Assembly: GCF_042682045.1 (NCBI RefSeq)
Contig: NZ_JBHUGS010000001.1
Span: forward strand, 1,116,001-1,180,000
Direction of reading: 5' to 3'
DNA length: 64,000 nucleotides
Origin: Sphingomonas_R arantia
GTDB taxonomy: Bacteria; Pseudomonadota; Alphaproteobacteria; Sphingomonadales; Sphingomonadaceae
Shown here: in pieces, positions 7,673-15,492 of the stretch
Position numbering within the stretch: position 1 is the first letter of the stretch
Layout: each line of letters opens with the position of its first letter
Notes under the pieces: model-generated
What the model saw: only the letters and a program-made list of their open reading frames with translations
What the model was told of the DNA's origin: nothing
Database searches by the model: none
Made by a program: the position numbers and the translations under genes

Positions 7673-7862
7673 GGACTGTTTCGCCGGTGACGCTTTCAGG
7701 CAGTTTCAGCTTCTGCGAATATTTCATTGATCGGGGGTAATGTAACATAAAAGTCCTTGTCAGACATAAATGCCTGCGCAAGAAGCGTCGCCAGTCGGCC
7801 TGACGGGCGTTCACCAAGAGTGATCGTGTCAGTCGGGATATCCGTTGGGGGCACAAATTTCG

Positions 7863-8576
7863 ATGATCATCAGTTACGCGCAAGCTGCCGAAGACGTTAT
7901 GCTCCACCGGGCCTTACACCATGTGCATTACAGCGAAGGATTCTACGTCGATGTCGGCGCGTATCATCCGACGACGGATAGTGTAACGAAACATTTCTAC
8001 GACCATGGTTGGCGGGGCGTGAACATCGAAGCATCACGCGAACTGTTCGGGGCGTTTATTTCGGATCGACCGCGTGACGTGAACCTGCATGCCGCCGTCA
8101 CCGATCAGCCGGGCGAAGTGACTTTTCATCAGGTCGCAGGACAGTTGGGCACGTTGGAGGATCGGGTGGCCGAAACGCATTCGCGCGCCGGCATATCGAT
8201 GGAGTCGTACACCGTTCCGGCAGTCACTTTGACCGAGATTTTCGAGAAGCATACGCCACGCGACGTCCACTTCCTGAAGATCGATGTCGAAGGGCATGAG
8301 GCGTCGGCATTGCGCGGGATGGACTTCAGGCGCTTTCGCCCCTGGGTGTTGGCGATCGAGGCGACGGAGCCAAACCGTCATGACCTGCTGACCCATCACG
8401 AATGGGAAGGCATCATCATCAGTGCTGGATATCAGCTGGGCTGCGCAGACCTTCCGAACCGTTACTACGTCGCCAACGAGCATCGCGAGCTACTGCCAGC
8501 ATTGTCCGTGCCGGTCGATCGCTACATGCTGGCCAATGTTCACGCCGAAATCGCAGAGCTCCGGGCGCGGATGTAG
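7863..8576 (+). CDS. FkbM family methyltransferase
   Basis: 237 residues from ATG at 7863 (a TTG at 7845 is the only nearby alternative). SAM-dependent methyltransferase of the FkbM family: GFYVDVGAYHPTTDSVTKHFYDHGWRG forms the SAM-binding start and FLKIDVEGHEASALRGMDF the family signature. Members usually methylate sugar or polyketide hydroxyl groups and often sit in polysaccharide or O-antigen clusters, but no such cluster is here. Base composition is clearly lower in GC than the neighbours (32 of 60 in 7981-8040 by my count) and the upstream gap is AT-richer, suggesting acquisition by transfer. A terminator at 8818-8837 closes the unit. Confidence 0.85.
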   Translation: MIISYAQAAEDVMLHRALHHVHYSEGFYVDVGAYHPTTDSVTKHFYDHGWRGVNIEASRELFGAFISDRPRDVNLHAAVTDQPGEVTFHQVAGQLGTLEDRVAETHSRAGISMESYTVPAVTLTEIFEKHTPRDVHFLKIDVEGHEASALRGMDFRRFRPWVLAIEATEPNRHDLLTHHEWEGIIISAGYQLGCADLPNRYYVANEHRELLPALSVPVDRYMLANVHAEIAELRARM

Positions 8577-8901
8577 CGCGATCCGGGTGGTGCCACGGCG
8601 GCCCGGTCGACGGGATCGCTCGGGGGGCGACGCGGCGGCGTAAGCCATGGTCGGCGACGATGGCGCGACGGCATGTCGGTGGCGGAGACCCCAGGGAAAG
8701 CGCGCGTCGTGGACCCGGTGCATAACCCGAACGGCCCCCGGAGTTAGCCCAGTTTCACCGAGGTTTGTGAGCGGGGCATCCGCGCGAGGGCGGCCTCGAC
8801 CGCCGCTGATCCGGCGGGCGCGTGGGACGCGCTTTTTGTGTCCGGACGATCGGTGCGCAGATCAGGTTTCCGGCACTCGGCGGGTTCGCTAGGGTGGCGC
8901 G
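8577..8901. other. 325-base gap after the FkbM gene
   Basis: No gene with recognisable content. GC returns to high values directly after the FkbM stop. The only clear element is the terminator at 8818-8837. The short frames crossing this gap look like random GC-rich frames. Confidence 0.5.
8818..8837 (+). terminator. Rho-independent terminator (plus strand)
   Basis: GCGCGT, loop GGG, ACGCGC, then five T residues. A compact, classical terminator about 240 bases after the FkbM stop and 65 bases before the next gene. Confidence 0.75.
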
Positions 8902-10362
8902 ATGAAAACGATGATCGGACGTCGCGAACTGCTGGTGGGTGGTGGTGCTGTGGTCGCCGCGACCGCGTTCTGGCCGTCGCGGGAGGCGGTTCCGCGTGCC
9001 GGCCGGGTTGCGGGGAACGCGGCGGTCGATGGCCTGCGTCGGGATTATGCCGCGGCGCGGGACGGTGTGCTGGAACGGTGGTGGGATCCGCAACGTGGCA
9101 CGATCCGGCCGACCAATGGCGGCGATCCGCACGACCGGACCGGGATGCGCGACCCGCGCGGGGTCCCGAGTTTCTGGCAGATGGCGTGTTTGGAAAACGC
9201 GTTGTTCAACGATGCCGATCTCGACCCGGCGGGCGGATCGCGCCGACGGGTCGCGGAGCAATGGCGCTACATCACGGCCGGTGTTCCGGCGTTCACGCCG
9301 CGCGTGCTGGCGGGCGACGGACGCGGACTGACGATCAACCTGAGCGACGATGCCGCCTGGCAATGCTGGTACCTGATGCATGCCCATATGATGACCGGCG
9401 ACACCCGGGCGCTCGCCTGGCTGGCGGAGGCGACCGCCGCGACCCGTGCGCGGTTCCTCGATCGCGATGCCGGCAACCCGACGATCACGTTCGGACGCAC
9501 GCCGACGGGCCGCCCGATCGCGACCAACCGTTACGGCATCCTGTATGTCGAGGATGAGAGCCCGGACTTCAAATACTACGGACGATTATCGAGCAGCGTG
9601 GAGGCGGTCCTCGCGCTGACCGAACTGTATGTCTACCGGGCGCTGGGCATCCCGGCGTACCGCGAATGCGCGCAGGCGAGCTATCGCTGGATTTACGAAA
9701 AACTGCGCACGCCACCGTCCGACGATCCTGCCGCGAAGGCGGAGGGATTGTATGAGACCGAATTGTGCCTTGCCCGATCGGGCGGCACGGCAGGGGACCG
9801 GCAGGCGGCGTATCTGAAACCCGTCGCCGCGTTCTGGGGCAAGCCGATCCGGGGTCTCGACAGTACGTATCTGAGCAGTGCGATGGCGATGGCGCTGCTG
9901 GCCGAGCGGCTGGCCGGGTTGCCGGGAACCGCGGCGGCCGATCGTCGTGCGTACCGCACGGAGGCAGTGCATATCGCCAACACGCTGCCCCGGCCCAACG
10001 CATATGGGCGCGACGTGGGCGGTCGACGGCTGATCGCCAACACGCGGGATCCGTGGAGCGAGGCCTTTACCGGATATCCGTTTGCGAAGGAGGTGCTGTC
10101 GTTGCCGGGCGTGGCGCCGGCGACCCGGGCGGCGTTTGCCGACACGGCGCGGCATATCCTGCGCTCCGCACGGGACGTCGAAGGGCGGCTGACCGCGGAC
10201 TGGGCCGGGCCGGAGCGTAATTTCCTGACAGGGCGATCGACCTGGGAGGAGGATTACCGCGCGCAGCCGGGCAATCAGGCGGGGGCCGCGCAGATCATGA
10301 CCGAGGGGCAGACGCTGGCGATGGTGCAGGCGGGTGTCGCGGCCGCGGCGATGGCGGGATGA
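8902..10362 (+). CDS. Tat-exported GH76-like (six-hairpin) glycosidase candidate
   Basis: 486 residues. The N-terminus carries a twin-arginine signal (GRRELLVGGGAVVAATAF), so the protein is probably exported folded. The body is rich in aromatic and helical segments typical of (alpha/alpha)6-barrel glycosidases. An Asp-Asp pair in LSDDAAWQCWYLM (149-150) resembles the catalytic DD of GH76 alpha-1,6-mannanases. Other conserved-looking stretches: RWWDPQRGTIRPTNGGDPHD, FWQMACLENALFN, DESPDFKYYGRLSSS. It is a single gene with no obvious partner. The fold assignment is moderately sure; the substrate is not known. Confidence 0.6.
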   Translation: MKTMIGRRELLVGGGAVVAATAFWPSREAVPRAGRVAGNAAVDGLRRDYAAARDGVLERWWDPQRGTIRPTNGGDPHDRTGMRDPRGVPSFWQMACLENALFNDADLDPAGGSRRRVAEQWRYITAGVPAFTPRVLAGDGRGLTINLSDDAAWQCWYLMHAHMMTGDTRALAWLAEATAATRARFLDRDAGNPTITFGRTPTGRPIATNRYGILYVEDESPDFKYYGRLSSSVEAVLALTELYVYRALGIPAYRECAQASYRWIYEKLRTPPSDDPAAKAEGLYETELCLARSGGTAGDRQAAYLKPVAAFWGKPIRGLDSTYLSSAMAMALLAERLAGLPGTAAADRRAYRTEAVHIANTLPRPNAYGRDVGGRRLIANTRDPWSEAFTGYPFAKEVLSLPGVAPATRAAFADTARHILRSARDVEGRLTADWAGPERNFLTGRSTWEEDYRAQPGNQAGAAQIMTEGQTLAMVQAGVAAAAMAG

Positions 10363-10393
10363 GGGTGCTGGTTTTCGTGCAAGGTATCTCGCG

Positions 10394-10765
10394 GTGCATC
10401 TGATCCATGATCCGAACGAGCCGGCGGCGGCGGAGACGAGCTTTGCCGAGTTCCTGAAGCTGGATATTCGGGCGGGGACGGTCCGGACGTGCGTGCCGTT
10501 CGAGGGCGCGCGGAATCCGTCGCTCATCCTGACGATCGATTTCGGCGATGGGGTCGGCGTGCGGAAGAGTGCGGCGCAGATTACCGAGCGTTATGCGCCG
10601 GAGGATCTGGTTGGGCGGCGGGTGATGGCGGTGGTGAATTTCCCGCCGCGGCAGATCGGGCGGATGCGGTCCGAGGTACTGGTGCTGGGGTTTGCCGATG
10701 CGGAGGGGGCGATCGTGCTGGCTGGGCCGGATGCGGCGGTGCCGGATGGGGCTCGGTTGGCTTGA
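10394..10765 (+). CDS. csaA: CsaA-type tRNA-binding domain protein
   Basis: About 123 residues from GTG at 10394; the family is usually about 110 residues, so the real start could be slightly later. The whole protein is one EMAPII/CsaA-type OB-fold: FAEFLKLDIRAGTV, LTIDFGDGVGVRKSAAQIT, VVNFPPRQIGRMRSEVLVLG. CsaA proteins bind tRNA and have been described as export-related chaperones in Bacillus. Lies 31 bases after the GH76-like gene on the same strand. A very large composite palindrome follows. Confidence 0.85.
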   Translation: MHLIHDPNEPAAAETSFAEFLKLDIRAGTVRTCVPFEGARNPSLILTIDFGDGVGVRKSAAQITERYAPEDLVGRRVMAVVNFPPRQIGRMRSEVLVLGFADAEGAIVLAGPDAAVPDGARLA

Positions 10766-10796
10766 TGTGAGAAGCGGTTGGGCCGTTGCTGTGCTG

Positions 10797-10915
10797 TAGC
10801 CCCCACCCCAACCCAGTTTCAGTGCGGTTCAGGTAAAACAGGCCCCCGGCCTGTTTTAGGGATTGCCGGGGCAATCCCGACCTGAACCGTACTGAAACTC
10901 CTGAAGGAGAGGGGC
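10797..10915. repeat. composite nested palindrome (cloverleaf-like)
   Basis: An outer inverted repeat (10815-10834 with 10880-10899, 20 bp with one mismatch, AGTTTCAGTGCGGTTCAGGT) encloses two further perfect hairpins: 10835-10857 (AAAACAGGCC / GGCCTGTTTT) and 10859-10878 (GGGATTGCC / GGCAATCCC). The structure folds as a three-way junction. It is embedded in a flanking repeat whose uninterrupted form is at about 1416-1451 (CCCCACCCCCAACCC ... CTGAAGGGGAG), which implies that the inner element inserted into the outer one. A CTCC/GGAG hairpin with a T5 run follows (10898-10920). Confidence 0.85.
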
Positions 10916-10981
10916 TTTTTGTTGCCCGTGTGTTCGTTGATAGTCTCCAGCGGGGGACGGGGCCTTGGTGACGCGGTTATT

Positions 10982-11009
10982 CCTAGGCCCCGGCCTGCGC
11001 CGGGGAACG
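10982..11009. repeat. repeat family C, copy 1
   Basis: 28 bases beginning CCTAGGCCCCGGCCTGCGCC and ending GGGGAACG, internally palindromic (CCCCGG...CCGGGG). Identical to the copy at 59261-59288. Confidence 0.9.
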
Positions 11010-11022
11010 TTTCAGGCTTGTT

Positions 11023-12237
11023 TTACGCAGCCAAGCGGAGTTCGAGGCGGTCCCAGATTTCGAGGAGGGCGTTGGTCAGGTCGCGCATCATCGACTCGTC
11101 GTGGGCGGGGCCGGGGGTGAAGCGGAGGCGTTCGGTGCCGCGGGGCACGGTGGGGTAGTTGATCGGTTGCACGTAGACGCCGTATTCGGCGAGCAGGATG
11201 TCGCTGATGCGCTTGGCCTTGACCGGGTCGCCGATCATGAGCGGCACGATGTGCGTGGTGGACGGCATGACGGGCAGGCCGGCGTCGGCGAACATCGTCT
11301 TGAGGCGCGTGGCGGCGGCCTGTTGCCCGTCGCGTTCGGCGGCCGATGCCTTCAAGTGGCGGACGCTGGCGAGCGCGCCGGCGACCAGCACGGGGGACAG
11401 CGAGGTCGTGAAGATGAAGCCGGGCGCGTAGCTGCGGATGACGTCGACGATCGTCTGGTCGGTGGCGATGTAGCCGCCCATGACGCCGAACGCCTTGCCC
11501 AGCGTGCCTTCGATGATGTTGACGCGGTCGGCGACGGCATCGCGTTCCGAAATGCCGCCGCCGCGTGCGCCGTACATGCCGACGGCGTGGACCTCGTCGA
11601 GATAGGTCAGCGCGTTATACTTGTCGGAAAGGTCGCAGATCGCCTCGATCGGGGCGACGTCGCCGTCCATCGAATAGACGCTCTCGAACGCGATCAGCTT
11701 GGGCGCGTCGGGGTTGGCGGCGGCGAGCAGTTCCTCGAGATGGGCGAGGTCGTTGTGGCGGAAAACCTGCTTTTCGCAACCCGAGTTGCGGATGCCCGCG
11801 ATCATCGAGGCGTGGTTGAGTTCGTCGGAGAAGATGATGCAGCCGGGCAGGATCTTGGCGAGCGTCGAGAGCGTCGCGTCGTTCGAGACATAACCCGAGG
11901 TGAACAGCAGGGCCGCCTGCTTGCCGTGCAGGTCGGCAAGCTCGCCTTCGAGTTCGATGTGATAGTGCGTATTGCCGCCGATGTTGCGCGTGCCGCCGGA
12001 CCCGGCGCCGACATCGTGGAGCGCATCCTCCATCGCGGTGACGACGGCGGGGTGCTGGCCCATGGCGAGATAGTCGTTCGAGCACCACACGGTGATCGGC
12101 TTCGGCCCATTATGGCCAGCGAAACAGCGGGCGTTCGGGAACGACCCCTTGTTGCGAAGGATGTCGATGAAGACCCGGTAGCGTCCCTCGGCATGCAGCC
12201 GATCGATCGCCTGATTGAAAACGCGCTGATAATCCAA
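11023..12237 (-). CDS. hemA: 5-aminolevulinate synthase
   Basis: 404 residues when started at TTG (12235-12237), giving LDYQRVFNQAIDRLHAEGRYRVF, which lines up with the usual family start MNYQRIFDQAI; a longer frame reaches 12318 but the extra 27 residues have no family match. Pyridoxal-phosphate enzyme condensing glycine and succinyl-CoA to 5-aminolevulinate, the first step of heme synthesis in Alphaproteobacteria. Motifs: WCSNDYLAMGQHP, GGTRNIGGNTHYH, FSDELNHASMI, YLDEVHAVGMYG and EGTLGKAFGVMGG with the cofactor Lys. The rare start codon may keep expression low. Confidence 0.96.
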   Translation of the reverse strand: MDYQRVFNQAIDRLHAEGRYRVFIDILRNKGSFPNARCFAGHNGPKPITVWCSNDYLAMGQHPAVVTAMEDALHDVGAGSGGTRNIGGNTHYHIELEGELADLHGKQAALLFTSGYVSNDATLSTLAKILPGCIIFSDELNHASMIAGIRNSGCEKQVFRHNDLAHLEELLAAANPDAPKLIAFESVYSMDGDVAPIEAICDLSDKYNALTYLDEVHAVGMYGARGGGISERDAVADRVNIIEGTLGKAFGVMGGYIATDQTIVDVIRSYAPGFIFTTSLSPVLVAGALASVRHLKASAAERDGQQAAATRLKTMFADAGLPVMPSTTHIVPLMIGDPVKAKRISDILLAEYGVYVQPINYPTVPRGTERLRFTPGPAHDESMMRDLTNALLEIWDRLELRLAA

Positions 12238-12354
12238 CCGGGGCACTCCGGGACCTAGTTCCAACCCGCCATGTACGACCGCGGCGCGTGGAATTCCAGC
12301 GTGATCGCAGTGCAGCATGATGGCATTTTGTCCCGGTCCGATCGATGCACTCGA

Positions 12355-13152
12355 TCAGAGGCGTGCGGTGCGGTCCAGCCCGAAGCCCGCCAGATGTTCG
12401 AGGAAGGCGGGTGTCGGATCGATTGGGCCGGTGAAAACCGCGATGCCGGGGACTGGGGCGGTGGGCCAGGACTGGTCGCGCGTCAGCCATGCGACGCGCC
12501 GCGCGATGCCGGGGCCGCCGTCGACGAAGCTCAACGGGCGGGGCGCGACCGCGACGAGCCGATCGGCGACGAGCGGGAAATGGGTGCAGGCGAGCACGAC
12601 CGAGTCCATGCGGTCGCCACCCGGCTGATCGAGCAGGCCGGCGAGCACCGCGGCATAGGCGGCGTCGGGCGTGTCCTCGCCGCGCAGGTCTGCCTCCGCG
12701 AGCGCCACGAGCGCGGCAGAACCGTGGCGCAGGACGGTGCAGTCGGCGGCATGTTCGGCGGCGAGCCGGTCGACATAGGGTTGCCGCACGGTCGCGTCGG
12801 TGCCGAGCACGCCGATGACGCGGCTCTGCGAGGCGAGGGCGGCGGGGCGAATGGCGGGGACGGTGCCGACAACGGGGATGTCGAGCGCGGCGCGGACCGG
12901 GCCGAGCGCGATGGTGGAGGCGGTGTTGCAGGCAATGACGACGAGGCGCGGGCGGTAACGTTCGGTGAGCCGGCCGAGCAGGACAGGGACGCGGCCGGCG
13001 ATCTCCTCCTCCGATTTCACGCCATAGGGGAAGAAGGCGTTATCCGCCGCGTAGACGATCGGCGCGTGCGGCAGGATCGCGCGGGTGGGCGCCAGCACGG
13101 ACAGGCCGCCGACGCCGGAGTCGAAGAACAGGAGCGGCCTTGGGTCGGTCAT
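12355..13152 (-). CDS. murI: glutamate racemase
   Basis: 265 residues. Converts L- to D-glutamate for peptidoglycan. Two catalytic Cys are visible: C75 in VVIACNTAST and C189 in VVLACTHFPL; the N-terminal FFDSGVGGLSVL and YAADNAFFPYG motifs are also standard. It precedes hemA on the same strand (117-base gap). Confidence 0.96.
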   Translation of the reverse strand: MTDPRPLLFFDSGVGGLSVLAPTRAILPHAPIVYAADNAFFPYGVKSEEEIAGRVPVLLGRLTERYRPRLVVIACNTASTIALGPVRAALDIPVVGTVPAIRPAALASQSRVIGVLGTDATVRQPYVDRLAAEHAADCTVLRHGSAALVALAEADLRGEDTPDAAYAAVLAGLLDQPGGDRMDSVVLACTHFPLVADRLVAVAPRPLSFVDGGPGIARRVAWLTRDQSWPTAPVPGIAVFTGPIDPTPAFLEHLAGFGLDRTARL

Positions 13153-13214
13153 GCGGGTGTCGTAGCAGGGGGGTGGGTTGCGAGGCTAGGTGGGTTGGGT
13201 GTTCCTCCCGTCCT

Positions 13215-13295
13215 GTCCATCCCGAGCGCAGCCGAAGAGCGCTGTTGGCTTCTCGGCTTCACTCGAAGGGTCCCTCGACTTCGCTCGGGATGGAC
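13215..13295. repeat. palindromic repeat family D
   Basis: Inverted repeat GTCCATCCCGAGCG / CGCTCGGGATGGAC (13215-13228, 13282-13295) with an inner stretch rich in CTTCG/CGAAG. It lies in the divergent gap between murI and plsY. A related partial copy is at 18227-18273. Confidence 0.85.
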
Positions 13296-13413
13296 GGTTT
13301 GGGAGGTGATCGCGCGGATTGTAGCGGGTCGTGCCCATCCTAACCGAGATCGATTGCGTCCCGGTGGGGGGGCGCTATGATTTGGGGACGAAGGGGACGC
13401 CGCTATTTCGACG

Positions 13414-14037
13414 ATGGAACCGTGGATGGTGACCGTGCTGGTCATGATCGGCGCCTACCTGCTGGGGGCGGTGCCGTTCGGCATCCTGCTGACCCGGATG
13501 ACGGGCGCGGGCGACCTGCGGACGATCGGGTCGGGGAATATCGGCGCGACCAACGTGCTGCGTACCGGGCGCAAGGGGCTGGCGGCGGCGACGTTGCTGC
13601 TCGATGCGGCCAAGGGCGCGGTCGCGGTGCTGGTGGCGGGCGCGATCGACCCGGTGCTGATGCCGGTTGCGGGCGCGGCGGCGTTTTTCGGACATTGCTA
13701 TCCGGTCTGGCTGCGGTTCCGCGGCGGCAAGGGCGTGGCGACTTTGCTGGGGATCGCGCTGGCGCTGCACTGGCCGACCGGGCTGATCTTTGCGGCCGTC
13801 TGGATCGCGGCGATGGCGGCGACGCGTTATTCCTCGGTGGGCGGGATCGCGGCGGCGATCGCGACGCCGGTGTCGACGGCGTTCTTTCAGCGGTTCGACC
13901 TGGTGCCGCTGTTCCTGGCGCTGGCGCTGATCGTGTTGTGGAAGCATCGCGGGAACCTGGAGCGGTTGATGGACGGGACCGAGCCGCGGATCGGGCGTGG
14001 TGCCAAGGGTGAGGGCGCGCAGGCGCAACCGGATTGA
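13414..14037 (+). CDS. plsY: acyl-phosphate:glycerol-3-phosphate acyltransferase
   Basis: 207 residues, multi-pass inner-membrane protein. Transfers the acyl group from acyl-phosphate to glycerol-3-phosphate, making lysophosphatidate in phospholipid synthesis. Three signature loops are visible: GSGNIGATNVLRTGRKG (glycerol-phosphate site), GHCYPVWLRFRGGKGVAT, and the later conserved region around YSSVGGI. Overlaps dprA by 4 bases (TTGA), so the two are co-translated. Confidence 0.96.
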   Translation: MEPWMVTVLVMIGAYLLGAVPFGILLTRMTGAGDLRTIGSGNIGATNVLRTGRKGLAAATLLLDAAKGAVAVLVAGAIDPVLMPVAGAAAFFGHCYPVWLRFRGGKGVATLLGIALALHWPTGLIFAAVWIAAMAATRYSSVGGIAAAIATPVSTAFFQRFDLVPLFLALALIVLWKHRGNLERLMDGTEPRIGRGAKGEGAQAQPD

Positions 14038-15143
14038 GCGAGCCTTCGCTGTACGACGACCGGATCGCGCGGTTGCGGCTGATCCGGACCGGCGGGATCG
14101 GGCCGGTCACCTATAAGCAGTTGATCGCGCGGTTCGGGACGCCGGCGGCGGCGCTGGCGGCGTTGCCCGATCTGGCACGGCGCGGGGGTGGCAAGGCGCC
14201 GGCGATCGCCACGCTGGCGGCGGTGGAGGCGGAGGTCGCGACGGTCGAGCGGTTGGGCGCGCGCTATCTGTTCATGGGGCAGGGGCTGTACCCCGCGTTG
14301 CTGGCGCGGATCGAGACCGCGCCGCCGGCACTGATCCTGCGCGGGCGGACGGCGTTGCTGGAACGGCCGGCGGTGGCAATCGTGGGGGCGCGCAACGCGT
14401 CGGCCGCCGCGGTGCGGTTCGCACGCGGGCTGGCGGCGGAGCTGGCCGATGCGGGGCTGCTGGTGGTGTCGGGGCTGGCGCGCGGGATCGATACGGCGGC
14501 GCATCAGGGGGCGGGGGCAGCGCGGACGGCGGGCGTGATCGCGGGCGGGATCGACATCGTCTATCCGCCGGAGAATGCCGAGTTGCAGCAGGCGATCGCC
14601 GAGGGCGGGTTGCTGTTGGCCGAGCAGCCGCCGGGGACGGAACCGCGGGCGCGGCATTTCCCGTATCGGAACCGGATCATCGCCGGGCTGGCAGGCGGCA
14701 CGGTGGTCGTGGAGGCCGCGCCGCGGTCGGGATCGCTGATCACCGCGCGGCTGGCGAGCGAATATGGGCGCGACGTGATGGCGGTGCCGGGGTCGCCGCT
14801 CGATCCGCGCGCGCAGGGGTGCAATCTGCTGATCCGTGAAGGTGCGGTGCTGGTGCAGACGGCGGCGGACGTGATCGAGGCGCTGGGGCCGATCGGCGGG
14901 GCGGGCGCGGCGCGCGGCGTGGCGATGTCGGCGAGCGGCTACGATGCGCCGCCGGCGGCCGATGCGGACGATCGCGAGCGGGCGCGGGCGACGGGGTTGC
15001 TCGGCCCGACCGCGGTGGCGGTGGACGAGCTGATCCGGCAGGCGGGGCTGGCCCCGGCGATCGTGCAGACGGTGCTGCTGGAACTGGAGCTGGGCGGGCG
15101 GCTGGAACGCCACGCCGGGGGTCGCGTCAGCCTGCTCGGCTGA
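14034..15143 (+). CDS. dprA: DNA-processing protein DprA
   Basis: 369 residues from a TTG start overlapping the plsY stop. DprA binds incoming single-stranded DNA during transformation and loads RecA. The Rossmann-type core is clear (AIVGARNASAAAVRFARGLA, LVVSGLARGIDTAAHQGA, GGIDIVYPPEN, NRIIAGLAGGTVVVEA). The C-terminal 60 residues form a winged-helix (DprA_WH) domain. No competence genes are next to it. Confidence 0.95.
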   Translation: MSEPSLYDDRIARLRLIRTGGIGPVTYKQLIARFGTPAAALAALPDLARRGGGKAPAIATLAAVEAEVATVERLGARYLFMGQGLYPALLARIETAPPALILRGRTALLERPAVAIVGARNASAAAVRFARGLAAELADAGLLVVSGLARGIDTAAHQGAGAARTAGVIAGGIDIVYPPENAELQQAIAEGGLLLAEQPPGTEPRARHFPYRNRIIAGLAGGTVVVEAAPRSGSLITARLASEYGRDVMAVPGSPLDPRAQGCNLLIREGAVLVQTAADVIEALGPIGGAGAARGVAMSASGYDAPPAADADDRERARATGLLGPTAVAVDELIRQAGLAPAIVQTVLLELELGGRLERHAGGRVSLLG

Positions 15144-15492
15144 GACATGCTTTGTCACATCTTTGTAAGAAACGATGTGCAACCGGCGCGGCCATCCGTC
15201 CGTACATGGGTCGCGCGGTAACCGACTTGCCGCCCGCTCCGTCGGCCATTCCCCCCCGGGCCGACGGAGCGTTAGCGGGGGCCGCGCGATGCGACGGTCT
15301 TCCGCCTCTCGGTTCCGGATCTTCGAGACGATCGCCGTAGCGCGGGGATGACGGCGTTCCCCCCTGCCTGTAGGGAACGCGTGACCGGGGGGATGCGGGG
15401 GGCGGAGCGCGTCCCCATCTGAGCCGCGACTTGACGACCGGGGGCGGGCCTCGCCACCCTCGTGCGTACATGTGAGAGATCGAAGGGCCGCA
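15144..15492. other. 349-base gap between dprA and topA
   Basis: No gene seen. It contains a perfect 12-bp stem-loop (15236-15270) and probably the topA promoter, but I could not pick a convincing -10/-35 pair. Confidence 0.5.
15236..15270. terminator. strong 12-bp hairpin after dprA
   Basis: GCTCCGTCGGCC and GGCCGACGGAGC pair perfectly around an 11-base C-rich loop. There is no T-run, so it may be a Rho-independent terminator variant or a stable 3' end. Confidence 0.4.

Noticed and set aside
11023..12318. hemA starting at 12318.
   Set aside because: Family alignment begins at LDYQRVF, encoded from the TTG at 12237. The added 27 residues have no conserved pattern.
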